Source: Methylocapsa acidiphila B2
GTDB taxonomy: Bacteria > Pseudomonadota > Alphaproteobacteria > Rhizobiales > Beijerinckiaceae
Direction: 5' to 3'
Assembly: GCF_000427445.1 (NCBI RefSeq)
Contig: NZ_KE386496.1
Location: forward strand, 372,001-436,000
Length of the DNA: 64,000 nucleotides
Below, piece after piece: positions 8,452 through 17,285 of this stretch; within the stretch, counting starts at the first letter, position 1, and every line of letters starts with the position of its first letter. The notes under the pieces were generated by a model. That model was not told the DNA's origin, did not search any database, and saw only the letters and a program-made list of their open reading frames with translations. The translations under genes and the position numbers were made by a program.

Positions 8452-9755
8452 CAGGGCGAGCGGCGCCGCTGCCACGGGCATGGCGGATTTATGCCGTCTG
8501 CAATTTCATCAGCCAGATCGGGACCTGGATGCAGTCGACGGCGCAGGCGTGGCTGGTCCTCGAACTGACGGGGTCGTCGGAGCTGCTCGGCCTTTTGGTC
8601 GCAATCCAATATTTTCCGGCGGTCGTTTTGGCCATACCGGCAGGGAAAGTAGCGGATCGGTGGGGTAGACGAAACCTTTTGCTGTACGGCCAGGCCGCGA
8701 TGGCGATGCTGGCTGGAGGGCTGGCGGCCGTCGTGGCGGCCGAGAAAGCCATTTATCCCGTTCTCGCAGGCTTTGCGTTGCTGCTCGGCATTGGCAACGC
8801 GCTATCGCAGCCAGCCCGCATCGCCATGGCCGCGACTTTGGCTGGTGGAGAAGGCGCCGGAACTCACGGGCGCGTGAGAGCGGCAGGGATGGCGACGCTG
8901 TCTTTCAATCTCGCACGTATCTTGGGGCCGGCTCTGGCGGGTTTCGCAATCGCCGCATATGGTCCTACTTTCGCCTTTGCAATCAACGCCCTCTCTTTCC
9001 TTCCGCTTCTTCTGTTTCTTGCCGGCATGGATGCGGACGACCGGGTCTCGTCGAGCCTGCGGGGCTCCGGCCGTGCGGCGTTCAGTCTGTTATGGACCAA
9101 TTTGTCGACGCGGATTCCCCTGCTGACGGTGGCTGTAGTCGGGGTGTTCGCAATCAATGTGCAAACCCTCGTGCCGGCTTATGCGCGGTTCGGGCTGGGG
9201 CTCGATGCCAACGGTTTCGGATTGCTAATGGGCGCGTTCGGCGTCGGGGCCTGTCTTGGAGGATTTCTGCAATGGCGGTGGCCCGCCGCCTCGATCTGGC
9301 GCCCGCTGGCCGCGGCTGCGGCGCTCGGCTTATGCCTTGCCGCTTTGTCGGCGACCCATCGATTTCCGCTGGCCGCTCTCATCCTGACGGGATTTGGCGT
9401 CTGCACAGCGACCGTGCTTTCCTCAGCCTCGGCCGCGGTTCAGCGTTTAGTTCCCGATCATCTGCGCAATGCCGCCACCGCCTTGCAGGTGACGATTGTG
9501 CTTGGCGCCAATCCGTTGGGAAGCGCCCTGACAGGGTGGATGATCGAGCTTTTTGGCCCGGATGGCGGCAGCGCCGCGCTTGGCGCCATCACCCTCGCTG
9601 CCGTCATGGCTCTCACGCTTACCCGTCGTCTTCATGCAGTCGGTGCACTGAACGCCGTCAGACACAGATTCGCGCAGAAGCTTCAGCCAGCTCGATCGAC
9701 TAGCGCGGCGAAGGCGGCTGTCAGGTCAGCCGGCACCGTGTCAGATAGCGCTTAA
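8448..9755 (+). CDS. MFS exporter (MFS_3/EntS-like)
   Basis: 435 residues with about 12 hydrophobic spans. The N-terminal YAVCNFISQIGTWMQSTAQA, LVLELTGSSELLGLL and PAGKVADRWGRRNLLL are hallmarks of the MFS_3 (enterobactin-exporter EntS / transmembrane secretion effector) group; the cytoplasmic loop 2-3 motif is GKVADRWGRR. Members export siderophores, peptides and other secondary metabolites from the cytoplasm. Coupled to the 52-residue gene by a 4-bp overlap, it is the likely exporter for whatever the ATP-grasp-like enzyme makes. Complete and apparently intact. Confidence 0.85.
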   Translation: MTGRAAPLPRAWRIYAVCNFISQIGTWMQSTAQAWLVLELTGSSELLGLLVAIQYFPAVVLAIPAGKVADRWGRRNLLLYGQAAMAMLAGGLAAVVAAEKAIYPVLAGFALLLGIGNALSQPARIAMAATLAGGEGAGTHGRVRAAGMATLSFNLARILGPALAGFAIAAYGPTFAFAINALSFLPLLLFLAGMDADDRVSSSLRGSGRAAFSLLWTNLSTRIPLLTVAVVGVFAINVQTLVPAYARFGLGLDANGFGLLMGAFGVGACLGGFLQWRWPAASIWRPLAAAAALGLCLAALSATHRFPLAALILTGFGVCTATVLSSASAAVQRLVPDHLRNAATALQVTIVLGANPLGSALTGWMIELFGPDGGSAALGAITLAAVMALTLTRRLHAVGALNAVRHRFAQKLQPARSTSAAKAAVRSAGTVSDSA

Positions 9756-10044
9756 TTGGCTATTCCTCAATCTCTGTGAAAAGTGCCCGTCGATCGATCC
9801 TGCAAGCGGCTGCAAATACGAGGCCTTTTGGTCAAATTTTAGCGTTTGTCATTCTTTCCCAATTTTCGGCATCTCCCAATCCAAATCTGATCGACCTATC
9901 GAAGCGTTAGAAAACACGAGGTCGTGGGCTTTCACACAGTTTGAGGAAGAGCCAATCAGCGACATCCCGACAGCCATAGTGTCGCCGCAACATTCAATCT
10001 CTTTAAGCCTAGCGAATGTTCATGCAGACAAATGACGAGAGCTT

Positions 10045-10764
10045 ATGCATAAGATCAAATATCGATTCAGCGATCCCGGACTCAAACCGCGCCGGACGAA
10101 GCTAGATGTGCCTGGTTGGGGCGGAGGCCCAGAGCCTCGCAGGACCGGTTCCCACGAACAGCCATGGCATTGCATCCCCTTCACCGAAAGCGCACAATAC
10201 GGAATTGAACTGTTCTATCCGTTCGAGCAGGACCTGCGTGTGAGCACGCGGGATGGGCGCCTCGTAATCGAAGGCCGCTCGGACCCCGATGAGACAGGCG
10301 CCTATCAGCCGCCGTTCAGATCTTTCGGCGACCAATATTACACCTACCAAATACTTCTGGACCTAAAGGTTGAAGATGGGTTCGCATTTAGAACGGAACC
10401 ACATCCCCGCTTCTATACCGATGCGACCGACACCGTCCCCATCGCCGTGCCGGCGCTCTTGAGGAACTGGTGGCCCATGATGTTTTTTATGGTTTTCAAA
10501 TCGCCGAGCGAAGGCCGAACCCATATCTTCAGATTGGGCGAGCCCTTCGCGCAGATCATCGTCATCCCTGAAGATCCGGACTTTCAGCTGGTCCCGATGT
10601 CGGAAGAGGAGGCCGCTGAGCGCGAACTCCAAGCGCGGCGGATTTACAACTCCCGCTCGACGTTGTCGGCGGCAACCCAGTGGACTTCAACCACTAATAC
10701 GGTATTTGACGCAACCTATCGCCAGATCCACCGGGCGGCGACAGAGAAAAGCAGGAAGAAATAA
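10045..10764 (+). CDS. DUF6065-like protein, unknown function
   Basis: 239 residues, soluble, no signal peptide. Conserved-looking parts include WHCIPFTESAQYGIELFYPF (near 45), a GDQYYTYQILLDLKVEDGFAF segment, PHPRFYTDATDTVPI, and a strand pair FFMVFKSPSEGRTHIFRLGE with FAQIIVIPED. This order (WxxxPl..a...Gwe...P / f.tG..f.tp.g / GePfa.i.pvp) recalls DUF6065 proteins, found as accessory genes near tailoring enzymes, but the match is from memory. It lies 289 bp after the MFS gene on the same strand, perhaps in the same locus. It also resembles a jelly-roll fold. Function unknown. Confidence 0.5.
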   Translation: MHKIKYRFSDPGLKPRRTKLDVPGWGGGPEPRRTGSHEQPWHCIPFTESAQYGIELFYPFEQDLRVSTRDGRLVIEGRSDPDETGAYQPPFRSFGDQYYTYQILLDLKVEDGFAFRTEPHPRFYTDATDTVPIAVPALLRNWWPMMFFMVFKSPSEGRTHIFRLGEPFAQIIVIPEDPDFQLVPMSEEEAAERELQARRIYNSRSTLSAATQWTSTTNTVFDATYRQIHRAATEKSRKK

Positions 10765-10808
10765 TCGCCCGCAACCCCTCCCAACCATCTTGACCGCAAA
10801 TGCCTCAC

Positions 10809-11183
10809 CTACTCGGGCTGCCCATCATTTTCCTCATAATAGTGGTGATGATGATGATGATGGTGATGATGGTAGTAGTAATCGTACGGCGGATAATAAT
10901 GATGGTGATGGTGATGATAATAGGGATAGTCGGGATAGGCTGGGTAATATTGCGCTGCTCTCACATTTGCATTTCCTGAAGCCGTCTTGTTGGTGAATGC
11001 GCCTCTGGCCGCCGCGGCGTCTGCCGCACGTAGAAGGGCCGCCGCATTTGGTATGGGCTCCAGCAGTTCGGCGTAAGAGCCGGGGTTCATCAGCTTGGCG
11101 ACATTCTCCGTTGAGGCTTGCGCCGCGCTCCCCGACGCCACGGCGGATATTGCGCCAATCATTCCAACAATCTTCTTATCCAT
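10809..11183 (-). CDS. Secreted poly-His/Tyr protein
   Basis: 124 residues from the ATG at 11183 (MDKKIVGMIGAISAVASGSA), chosen over a GTG four codons upstream because AGGAAG sits just before it. A signal peptide (1-25, cleavage after AQA) is followed by about 55 ordinary residues, then a tail of His and Tyr with runs of six and ten consecutive His, ending DYYYHHHHHH...YYEENDGQPE. Such a tail can bind several Ni2+, Cu2+ or Zn2+ ions. It is convergent with the DUF6065-like gene (44 bp between stops). One of three secreted His-rich proteins in the window. Biological role unknown. Confidence 0.65.
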   Translation of the reverse strand: MDKKIVGMIGAISAVASGSAAQASTENVAKLMNPGSYAELLEPIPNAAALLRAADAAAARGAFTNKTASGNANVRAAQYYPAYPDYPYYHHHHHHYYPPYDYYYHHHHHHHHHHYYEENDGQPE

Positions 11184-11846
11184 CTTCTTCCTCACCGCAG
11201 GATTTCGTTTACGAAATCCGGGACCTGACAGTAGACGCGTCGGCGCTCAAGGCGCAAAAGCCAGTCGAGTCCACACGGATGACTATCCTTTGAGGCTCTT
11301 TTGAGGGAGATTTCGGTGCTACCCAAAATTCAAGCTTTTTGCGACGAGCGTTTTGGCGTCAGCCCGACAGCACCTTATGAATGCGCCCCTTCCGATGAAT
11401 TGGCCATGAATGGAATATGGCCCGCTGAGGTCAGCGCCGCGAAGGCCGCACCGGGGAAAACGGTTCGAGCCGGTTTAGAATCGAGCGTTAAGAATCATAG
11501 TGGGGGGGTCACCAAGAAATCATGGCGCGTCCGGCCGCTTCCTCGTGAGGATCTTGCGGCCTGTGAACATGGCCGACGTGATGCTGGATGCCGAAGGCCG
11601 ACCTGCCGTTGGCGATTTACGACCAAAGCCATACGCTCGAAGGATTTGTTCGGGCTTTCGACATCAGATGACGAAACCACGGAAATCCGGGCAGACCGCG
11701 TAGACTTCGACGCGGGATCTGAGGTTTTTCATAGGCGCTGGCTTCTGGCAGTTTTGGTCTCACGATTATGATCGTCGGTGTCGCTTGCTTGTCATCAATG
11801 TTAAAGTGGGCTGTCGATATGCGACCTTTTAATGATGTCGATTTGA
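11184..11846. other. Gap of about 660 bp, no gene recognised
   Basis: This contains the promoter region of the minus-strand His-rich gene and then debris. Frames up to 156 codons are open but have no ribosome site or family-like sequence, and open frames on opposite strands overlap over 11500-11916. I see nothing that can be named. Confidence 0.4.
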
Positions 11847-12494
11847 GTACCGACCCAAAGTTTCGGAGCCCTGCCAACGGATCTGGTGTTCTCATGGTTC
11901 GCTGACTCCGGCGCATGGCCTGAGCATCTGGGAACGGGATGCGGCGTCGTCAATAAAGAAGTCGTCGGCCCGCTTCGCTTGCTCGACCATGTCGAGACGA
12001 TACTGGGCCTCGGACGCCCCGAGATCGCCGCCGTCCGGCGCATCGCCATCTATGGGCGCAAGATCGAGGCGGCGGGGACAGTCAGGTTCTGGTCCGAATC
12101 ATTCCGCGTCGACCCATAGTCTGCGGCTCGCGAGCTGCTCGCATGGCGCGACGAGCTGATCGAGGCCGGATGGCGCCCAAACGTCGGACTCGCGCGTAGC
12201 CGCCTCGCGGATCTCGCGGCGGCGGAACAGGTCGGCCCCGATCTGCCGTCGGGCCGCGCGGATCGCCTGCGTGCCGCCATCGACGCGCTCGGCCAGACGC
12301 CGCACCTTCCTCTGGATTCCCTCACACTGGTCGACTCCCGAGCCGTCCTGCCGATCGGCTGGCGCGCCCTGCTCCACGCCTTGGAGCGCTGCGGAACGCG
12401 CATCGACGAATTAGGGATCCATTCGCTGCCCGTAACACATGACACGACTTGTCTTCTCGTCGTTTGCGCCCTCGTGCGAGGAACTATTCGTTAA
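11847..12494 (+). pseudogene. Fragment of a PD-(D/E)XK nuclease/helicase-like gene with an internal TAG
   Basis: One frame reads SFGALPTDLVFSWFADSGAW, then PEHLGTGCGVVNKEVVGPLR, LLDHVETILGLGRPEIAAVR. It runs on past a TAG at 12117-12119 into SAARELLAWRDELIEAGWRP and DRLRAAIDALGQTPHLPLDS. The expected residue at the TAG is Trp (TGG), so it is a one-base nonsense change. This is the N-terminal part of a long (about 850-residue) family I recall as PD-(D/E)XK nuclease family proteins related to AddB-like repair helicases. The frame has no start codon before the match and departs from the family after about residue 195. It is a truncated 5' fragment and not functional. Confidence 0.55.
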
Positions 12495-12621
12495 CCCGAC
12501 CTACCTAGCGTCGCCTCCGGACCGCTTTGCGTATCGGTTCCGATTTTCAAAAGAGCCTCGTTCGGAGGCAAGCCTGGCCGGGATTTGTCGCTGAGACGTT
12601 TGCAGGCCGACAGGAGGGATC

Positions 12622-12894
12622 ATGAGTGGACAAGATGGGGTGGTGGGCGATCGTCTTCGCTCTTTCGTCGAGCGCATCGAGCGTATCGACGAGGACCTCA
12701 AGGCGATGAACGACGAGAAAAAGGACGTTTTTGCCGAGGCCAAGGGCGAGGGCTTCGACGTCAAGATCCTGAAGGAGGTCATCCGGCTGAGGAAGCAGGA
12801 CCAAAACGAGCGCGATGAGCGTGATACGCTGCTCGACCTTTACCTTCGCGCAATTGAGACTGCCCCAGCCCTGACGGCTCAGGCCGCCGAGTAA
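12622..12894 (+). CDS. DUF2312 protein, GapR-like
   Basis: 90 residues behind AGGAGGG (12612-12618). The segment VGDRLRSFVERIERIDEDLK, then VFAEAKGEGFDVKILKEVIR LRKQDQ, is the DUF2312 signature shared with GapR, a nucleoid protein of alphaproteobacteria that binds AT-rich or overtwisted DNA as a clamp-like helical dimer/tetramer. Chromosomal GapR is encoded once per genome; additional DUF2312 copies are common in phages and integrated elements. Here it sits beside DUF5681 and ParB-methyltransferase genes on the other strand, so this is probably the phage-like version. Confidence 0.8.
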   Translation: MSGQDGVVGDRLRSFVERIERIDEDLKAMNDEKKDVFAEAKGEGFDVKILKEVIRLRKQDQNERDERDTLLDLYLRAIETAPALTAQAAE

Positions 12895-12995
12895 AACCTA
12901 ACTCCACCCCGACCAAAAGGCGTCCGGGGCGGGTTTCGCATTGGCGGCAAGCGGCTAGGGTCCGACGAAAGCCGGGCCTGCTCCGTCGACGATAT

Positions 12996-13335
12996 GTCAC
13001 AGCTCGGCGAGCGCCTCGATGCGATCGAGATCGAGCTTGCCAGCCGCGCCCACCCTCTGACGCCGCCCGGGATTTCCGGGCGAAACTCTTCATAGAGGCG
13101 ATAAGCCCGTAGGGCGATCTCTTGCGGTGGCAACGAGCGCGCTAACTTCTCCATCGCTCGACGCGCGGTCTGGAGACTATCGCCGAACTTGCCGGGCAAG
13201 TAGCGCTCCATGCTGGCCGCCGAAATCGGCCGGTCCTTGCTGAGCGCGCGAAGCCCATCGGGCGTGCGGACAACCGCCGCGGCGCGATGCAGCAGATCCC
13301 ACTCGACTGTCCGGCGTCATCGCCTGATCTGCACA
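12996..13335 (-). pseudogene. Phage-block hypothetical gene, frameshifted at both ends
   Basis: The central frame reads VEWDLLHRAAAVVRTPDGLR, ALSKDRPISAASMERYLPGK, FGDSLQTARRAMEKLARSLP, PQEIALRAYRLYEEFRPEIP. This is a compact soluble protein of the kind found next to DUF5681 genes. The natural ATG overlaps the stop of the upstream DUF5681 gene (CGATGA at about 13316-13320) but is in another frame, so a 1-2 base indel lies near 13310. At the 3' end the frame shifts again near 13045; the next frame gives KLDLDRIEALAEL and a stop at 12996-12998. Two independent shifts mean a dead gene. Function of the family is unknown to me. Confidence 0.5.
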
Positions 13336-13700
13336 GGCCCAATTCGGTCGGCCGCCTGATCCCAGTTTCCGTCCGGCAAGCCGCCGATGACTTTGATGAT
13401 CAAGGGGCCGGCGTCGCCATGCTTTTGGGCATGGGCGCGCATCTTCAGGAGCGAAGCGGCGCCGCCGACGTCTCCCTTGACCGCGGCGGCGGCAAGCTTG
13501 CGGATGGTCAATTCGATCCGCGACGCTTTCTTCATCTTGCCGCGCTCTCGAAACTCGACCGGAGCGTTCAGAACCTTGTCCATGATCTCGCCGACCTGGA
13601 GATCGCGGCGCTTGCCTCGGCCGCGCGGATTGGGACAGACGCCCTTCTTGAACTGCGAATGCTTTGGCGGCTTGCCATAGCCGACGTCGTAATCACTCAT
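13317..13700 (-). CDS. DUF5681 protein (second copy)
   Basis: 127 residues from the ATG at 13700 (MSDYDVGYGKPPKHSQFKKG). YGKPPKHSQFKKGVCPNPRGRGK is the DUF5681 hallmark (GkPP..tqFkpGqsGNPkGrpkG), a basic N-terminal motif of small proteins found in prophage and gene-transfer regions near terminase or ParB-type methylase genes. A helical rest (LNAPVEFRERGKMKKASRIE...LIIKVIGGLP) follows. It overlaps the upstream DUF5681 gene by 8 bp and so belongs to the same transcript. Probably a DNA-packaging accessory; not proven. Confidence 0.7.
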   Translation of the reverse strand: MSDYDVGYGKPPKHSQFKKGVCPNPRGRGKRRDLQVGEIMDKVLNAPVEFRERGKMKKASRIELTIRKLAAAAVKGDVGGAASLLKMRAHAQKHGDAGPLIIKVIGGLPDGNWDQAADRIGPVQIRR

Positions 13701-14064
13701 CTCGCGCGTCCGGTTCCAACAGGTTTTGCTGGCGCTCATACTCAACGATAACTTCGCCTGGGCCGCCCTGCGCGGCGACGAATTCCTGATATTTCAAACG
13801 GACCGCCATGGCGCGTCTGTCGCCGGACATCTCTTTGGTCGACAGTTGCAGAAGAATGGCTTCAAAGACGCTGATGCGCCGGGATGCGCCGTTTTCGACA
13901 ATGTCGATTTGCTGCGCGAAGGCTGCGTCGATCAGCTCAACAATTCCTTTCGACGCGCGTCTCTTATAATGGCGCTTTAGATTGCCGCATTGTCCCCTTT
14001 TCCACTGCGCGCTTTTGGGCGGCCGCTTGTAGCCGACCTCGTCGTCCTTGCGCCGGAGGCTCAT
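13693..14064 (-). CDS. DUF5681 protein (first copy)
   Basis: 123 residues from the ATG at 14064 (MSLRRKDDEVGYKRPPKSAQ). The DUF5681 motif reads VGYKRPPKSAQWKRGQCGNL, a diverged form in which the usual GNPKGRPKG has become GNLKRHYKRR. The remainder (IVELIDAAFAQQIDIVENGA, ISVFEAILLQLSTKEMSGDR) is typical of the family. Its ATG overlaps the end of the ParB-methyltransferase gene by 4 bp, and its end overlaps the next DUF5681 gene by 8 bp. Two diverged DUF5681 genes in tandem are common in these blocks. Confidence 0.7.
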   Translation of the reverse strand: MSLRRKDDEVGYKRPPKSAQWKRGQCGNLKRHYKRRASKGIVELIDAAFAQQIDIVENGASRRISVFEAILLQLSTKEMSGDRRAMAVRLKYQEFVAAQGGPGEVIVEYERQQNLLEPDARDE

Positions 14065-15376
14065 GGCGTCGGCCTCCGCTTGGCTTTGATCTCTGCGAAT
14101 GTCTCGCCGGAGGCGTGGCGCGCCTGTTGTCTGGTTATGTTTTGCCAACGCTCGATCGCGGTATCGACATAGAGCGGATCGATCTCGAGGCAATAGCCGC
14201 GCCGGCCGGTTTGCTCGGCGGCGAGAATCGTCGTGCCGCTGCCGCAAAAGGGATCGAGAACGACGTCGTTACGCTTGGTCGAATCCAAGATCGCGTCCGT
14301 CACCATGGCGATCGGTTTGACCGTGGGATGCAGGTCAAGTCCGCTTCGCCGTCCTTTGCGTGGAAAGCTATTGGCGCCGGCGTAGTTCCAGACATTTGTG
14401 CGATTGCGGCCGAAGCGGCCGAGCTGGACATTGTTGCGGTGGCCTTGTTTGCCGTTCCTGAACACGAACACAAGTTCATGCGGGAGCGGTAAAGCGAGCC
14501 CATGCCGCCATTGCTCTTCACCCAAATACATAAGTTGATGAGATCGAATCCATTGGCGCGGCCGGCGGCGAGCATTTCGCCCATATGGCGCCAATCCATG
14601 CAGGCGTAGAGCAGGGCCCCGCGGGCGGAGCGAGAACCGGCGAGCTTTAACGTCGCAATCAAGAAGCGGGCGAACTCATCCTCGGTCATCTCGCCTGAGG
14701 CCATGGCGAATTCGCGATGCTTTTTCGCGCCGCCGCCGCAGACATGGCCGTCGACCTTGACGTTGTAGGGAGGATCGGTGAACACGGCCGCCGCTTTCTC
14801 GGTCCCGAGGAGGGCGTCGTAAGCCGCGCCTTCGAGCGCGCTGCCGCAATAGAGGCGATGATCGCCGAGCAGCCAAAGATCGCCGAGGCGGGATGCGGCA
14901 GGCCCAGCGGCCGCCTTGAACTCATCAGCGGCGTCGGCAGTCTCGGGCGCATCCAATGATTGGATGCGAAAGTCTATTTCCGGAGGCTCGAAGCCAATGG
15001 CCTCGATGTCAACATCGAGAGCGATCTCGGACAGCTCCTTCAGATGCAAGGCCAATCCGGCGTCGTCCCAGGAGGATCTGTCGTTGAGTTTATTGTCCGC
15101 CAGCATGTAGGCTCTGGCTTGAGCCTCGGTCAGATGGTCGAGACAAATGACGGGGACTTTGTCGGACCCGTTCAGCTTGGCCGCTTCATAGCGGCCGTGG
15201 CCGGCGATGATCTGTTTGTTCCGATCGATCAGGATTGGCGCGTTGAAGCCGAACGCCTCAATGCTCCTGGCGATGGCTCGAAGCTGGGCTCGATCATGCT
15301 TGCGCGGATTGCGCGGGTCGGGGGTCAAATCTGCGATCGCGAGAAATTTGAGTTGATTGGCGGGAGCCTTGGTCAC
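14061..15376 (-). pseudogene. ParB-nuclease/DNA methyltransferase fusion, frameshifted
   Basis: The first frame (15376 down to about 14480, GTG start) holds a ParB/sulfiredoxin-like domain (residues 8-100; IIAGHGRYEAAK, ADNKLNDRS) and the first half of a beta-class N4/N6 methyltransferase with the catalytic DPPYNV near residue 202. One base is missing near 14480-14490. The next frame carries LPHELVFVFRNGKQGHRNNV, HPTVKP and the SAM-binding VLDPFCGSGTTILAAE, ending at 14061. Together they make the standard phage-type ParB-methyltransferase of about 440 residues that modifies DNA and may protect it from restriction. With the shift lying between the catalytic and SAM motifs, activity is unlikely unless the shift is a sequencing error. 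Confidence 0.75.
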
Positions 15377-15849
15377 TGGCGGCCCCGTCCGAGGTGCGGG
15401 CGATGACCGAAAAGGAAACGACGTTTTTCGCGTCCCACGCGAAGTGTTGGAAACTGCGGACTTTGATCTTGAGCGGTTCGCCGCTCCCTTGTGGCGCCAG
15501 GCCGCCTTCCATCAACGGGGCTCGGCGCCCCGAGCCGCGGCGGCGCGTTCATCCGTGTGGTCGGACGGGGGAGGGTGTGTGCGCCCAAAACGAGAGGCTC
15601 CGCCGCCGCCGAGCCTCGACAGTGGCATGAATCGCGCGCCTGGCGCTGCTTATTTGCGAAAAAGCGCCTCGCTTCGGCGCGGCGGAGGTGGCGGCGATCG
15701 CAGACAGGATTTAAGGGCAGCATGATCAGTTCCTCCGCCGCGCCTCGATTGTGTGGCGCTTGGCAAAGAAACGATATGGCTGTGTTCACGCCCGAAAAAG
15801 TCGCCCGATTTTATAATATGAAAAATAATATCGGGCGGTTCGCGCGGCC
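15377..15849. other. Gap of 473 bp, no confident gene
   Basis: The minus strand has overlapping open frames, one of which reads GEPLKIKVRSFQHFAWDAKN upstream of and overlapping the methyltransferase start. None has a ribosome site or a recognised family. It may hold a small phage gene in decay. Confidence 0.35.
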
Positions 15850-16575
15850 CTATTTTGTCGACGCCTTTAGCTCCCGAAGGAGGCCGGCCAGCCTGTTCCC
15901 TAATGTCTTGTTTTTCGGTGTGGGCGCATTTGGATGTTCGTGCGCCACCCATGCGCTCATGTCCAGAGTCCACTCAGCGGTCGCTTTCGAAGCGCAATCG
16001 GGCCCGAAACGGCGGCGCACCTCGGCTTCCACGAGGAACCATGACGTGGGCCTTCCGGGCAGACCGGTTTGATAGGCGGGCGTATCTGCTGTTGAAGGAG
16101 GCTTTGCGGCCTGTTCGGTTGGCTTTTCAGGAAGGGCCTCTAATGCGCTGTCGAGCTCGTCCGACGGAACTCCCCAGAGCGGCGGCGGCAACGGGCGTCC
16201 AACAGTGAAAACGATTGCCATTGGTTTGGCCATAAATGGCTCCATCCAGGCCATTTCCGGGTCTCGGGCGAATTTTGGCGGTGCAGTGGAACGCCGCGCT
16301 TGCGCGGCCTGCAGACCCTTCTTCCGGCGCATTCGCATTTCACGAATGGCGTATAAGCAGATCCCCTTTGAAGCCTGCTCATCGACATAGGTCTTCATCT
16401 CCGGGTATTGCCTATAATAGTCCTCGATGACAGCCTCCCGAGCGATAGGTCCTCGTAGTCTATGCTTGGCGTAGCCTTCCGCGACCGCCAAGAACCATAT
16501 TTCGTCCTCAAGCGCCCTCTTTTGATCGAGCAGGGTGAGGCTGTTTTCGCTGTTGGCTATGTCAGTGGTCGGCAT
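15850..16575 (-). CDS. Hypothetical protein of the phage-like block
   Basis: 241 residues, start ATG 16575 behind GGGAGAG. The N-terminal third is helical and charged. The middle is Pro/Ala-rich (ALPEKPTEQAAKPPSTADTP). The C-terminal 75 residues (TGLPGRPTSWFLVEAEVRRR...AWVAHEHPNAPTPKNKTLGN) carry the tGlPGRPts..lve.E...R motif that recurs at the end of unnamed proteins on alphaproteobacterial prophages and genomic islands. It may bind DNA, but no catalytic motif is visible. Complete, not obviously damaged, and transcribed toward the methyltransferase gene. Confidence 0.6.
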   Translation of the reverse strand: MPTTDIANSENSLTLLDQKRALEDEIWFLAVAEGYAKHRLRGPIAREAVIEDYYRQYPEMKTYVDEQASKGICLYAIREMRMRRKKGLQAAQARRSTAPPKFARDPEMAWMEPFMAKPMAIVFTVGRPLPPPLWGVPSDELDSALEALPEKPTEQAAKPPSTADTPAYQTGLPGRPTSWFLVEAEVRRRFGPDCASKATAEWTLDMSAWVAHEHPNAPTPKNKTLGNRLAGLLRELKASTK

Positions 16576-16636
16576 TTCGCTCTCCCGTCCGCTCGAGCCC
16601 GCGTGAGGGACCTCGTCGTTCGCTGATACGGCTATG

Positions 16637-16710
16637 AGTTTCCCTGTTGCTTTCGAAAAACTCCCTGTTTCAGAATAAAAATTCCCTGTTCCCTTGCACA
16701 GGGAACTTCA
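16637..16710. repeat. Array of TTCCCTGT motifs, left part
   Basis: The octamer TTCCCTGT or a one-base variant appears repeatedly within 75 bp (near 16640, 16664, 16681 and, inverted as ACAGGGAA, near 16699). A second cluster follows the IS1595 right end at 19580-19612 (TTCCCTGT, TTTCCCTGA, ACAGGGAA). If the IS1595 element is removed, its flanks rejoin as AAATTCCC-TGTATTTTCC, restoring one more copy. These are likely operator or recombination sites linked to the recombinase locus. Confidence 0.5.
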
Positions 16711-16841
16711 GAGGAACATCCTGATTTTACGCAGATATTCGCGCTGATTTTCGGGAGGACGGGAGAGATTCAGCGAAATTCCCGGTATTATGGCGCAACC
16801 GCCACAGGAAATGAATCGGGTCCGCGCCTAAATTTTCAGGC

Positions 16842-17285
16842 ATGGCCGACCCTCATGTTATCTCTGCATTACGATTGAAACGCGCTGAAATCAGCGGTTA
16901 CATTCACGATCTTGAAAAGCGGCTTGCGCGCCAGCGGGCAAGCCTCGCGAATATCGACGCAACGATTAGGCTTTTTTCGCCCGGCACCAACCCCGAGGCC
17001 ATACCGCCAAAGCGGGTCTATCGGCGCACGCTATATTTCGCCCGCAATGAACTGTCGCGCCTTACCATGGATACCCTACGATTGGCGAGGGGTCCTTTAT
17101 CGACGGCGGACATTGCGAGTGCCGTCATACGGGCTAAGGAAATGCCTTGCGACGATCTCGGCTTGGGCGAGATCGTCTTGGACCGAACGCTTGCGGTGCT
17201 GCGTGGGCTTCTTAAACGCGGGATGGTAGCCAAAACCGGGACGACGCGGTCTGCTCAATGGGCGGTCGCGCCGTCGCTTTTGTGA
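16842..17285 (+). CDS. IS1595-associated passenger protein, coiled coil plus winged-helix-like
   Basis: 147 residues. Residues 1-45 are a predicted coiled coil (VISALRLKRAEISGYIHDLE...). A Pro/Arg linker (PEAIPPKRVYRRTLYFARNE) follows, then a C-terminal part (about 70-147; LRLARGPLSTADIASAVIRA, LDRTLAVLRGLLKRGMVAKT) resembling a winged helix. A clear paralogue of exactly the same length lies at 35401-35844, likewise convergent with, and overlapping the 3' end of, an IS1595 transposase frame. Its last 31 bp overlap the transposase gene. The repeated pairing says it is a fixed part of this IS group, perhaps a regulator or target-choice factor; unproven. Confidence 0.65.
   Translation: MADPHVISALRLKRAEISGYIHDLEKRLARQRASLANIDATIRLFSPGTNPEAIPPKRVYRRTLYFARNELSRLTMDTLRLARGPLSTADIASAVIRAKEMPCDDLGLGEIVLDRTLAVLRGLLKRGMVAKTGTTRSAQWAVAPSLL

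Noticed and set aside
10845-10925. Possible microsatellite-like repeat (TGATGG/TGGTGA runs)
   Set aside because: It is the coding DNA of the poly-His tail of the gene at 10809-11183, not an independent repeat.
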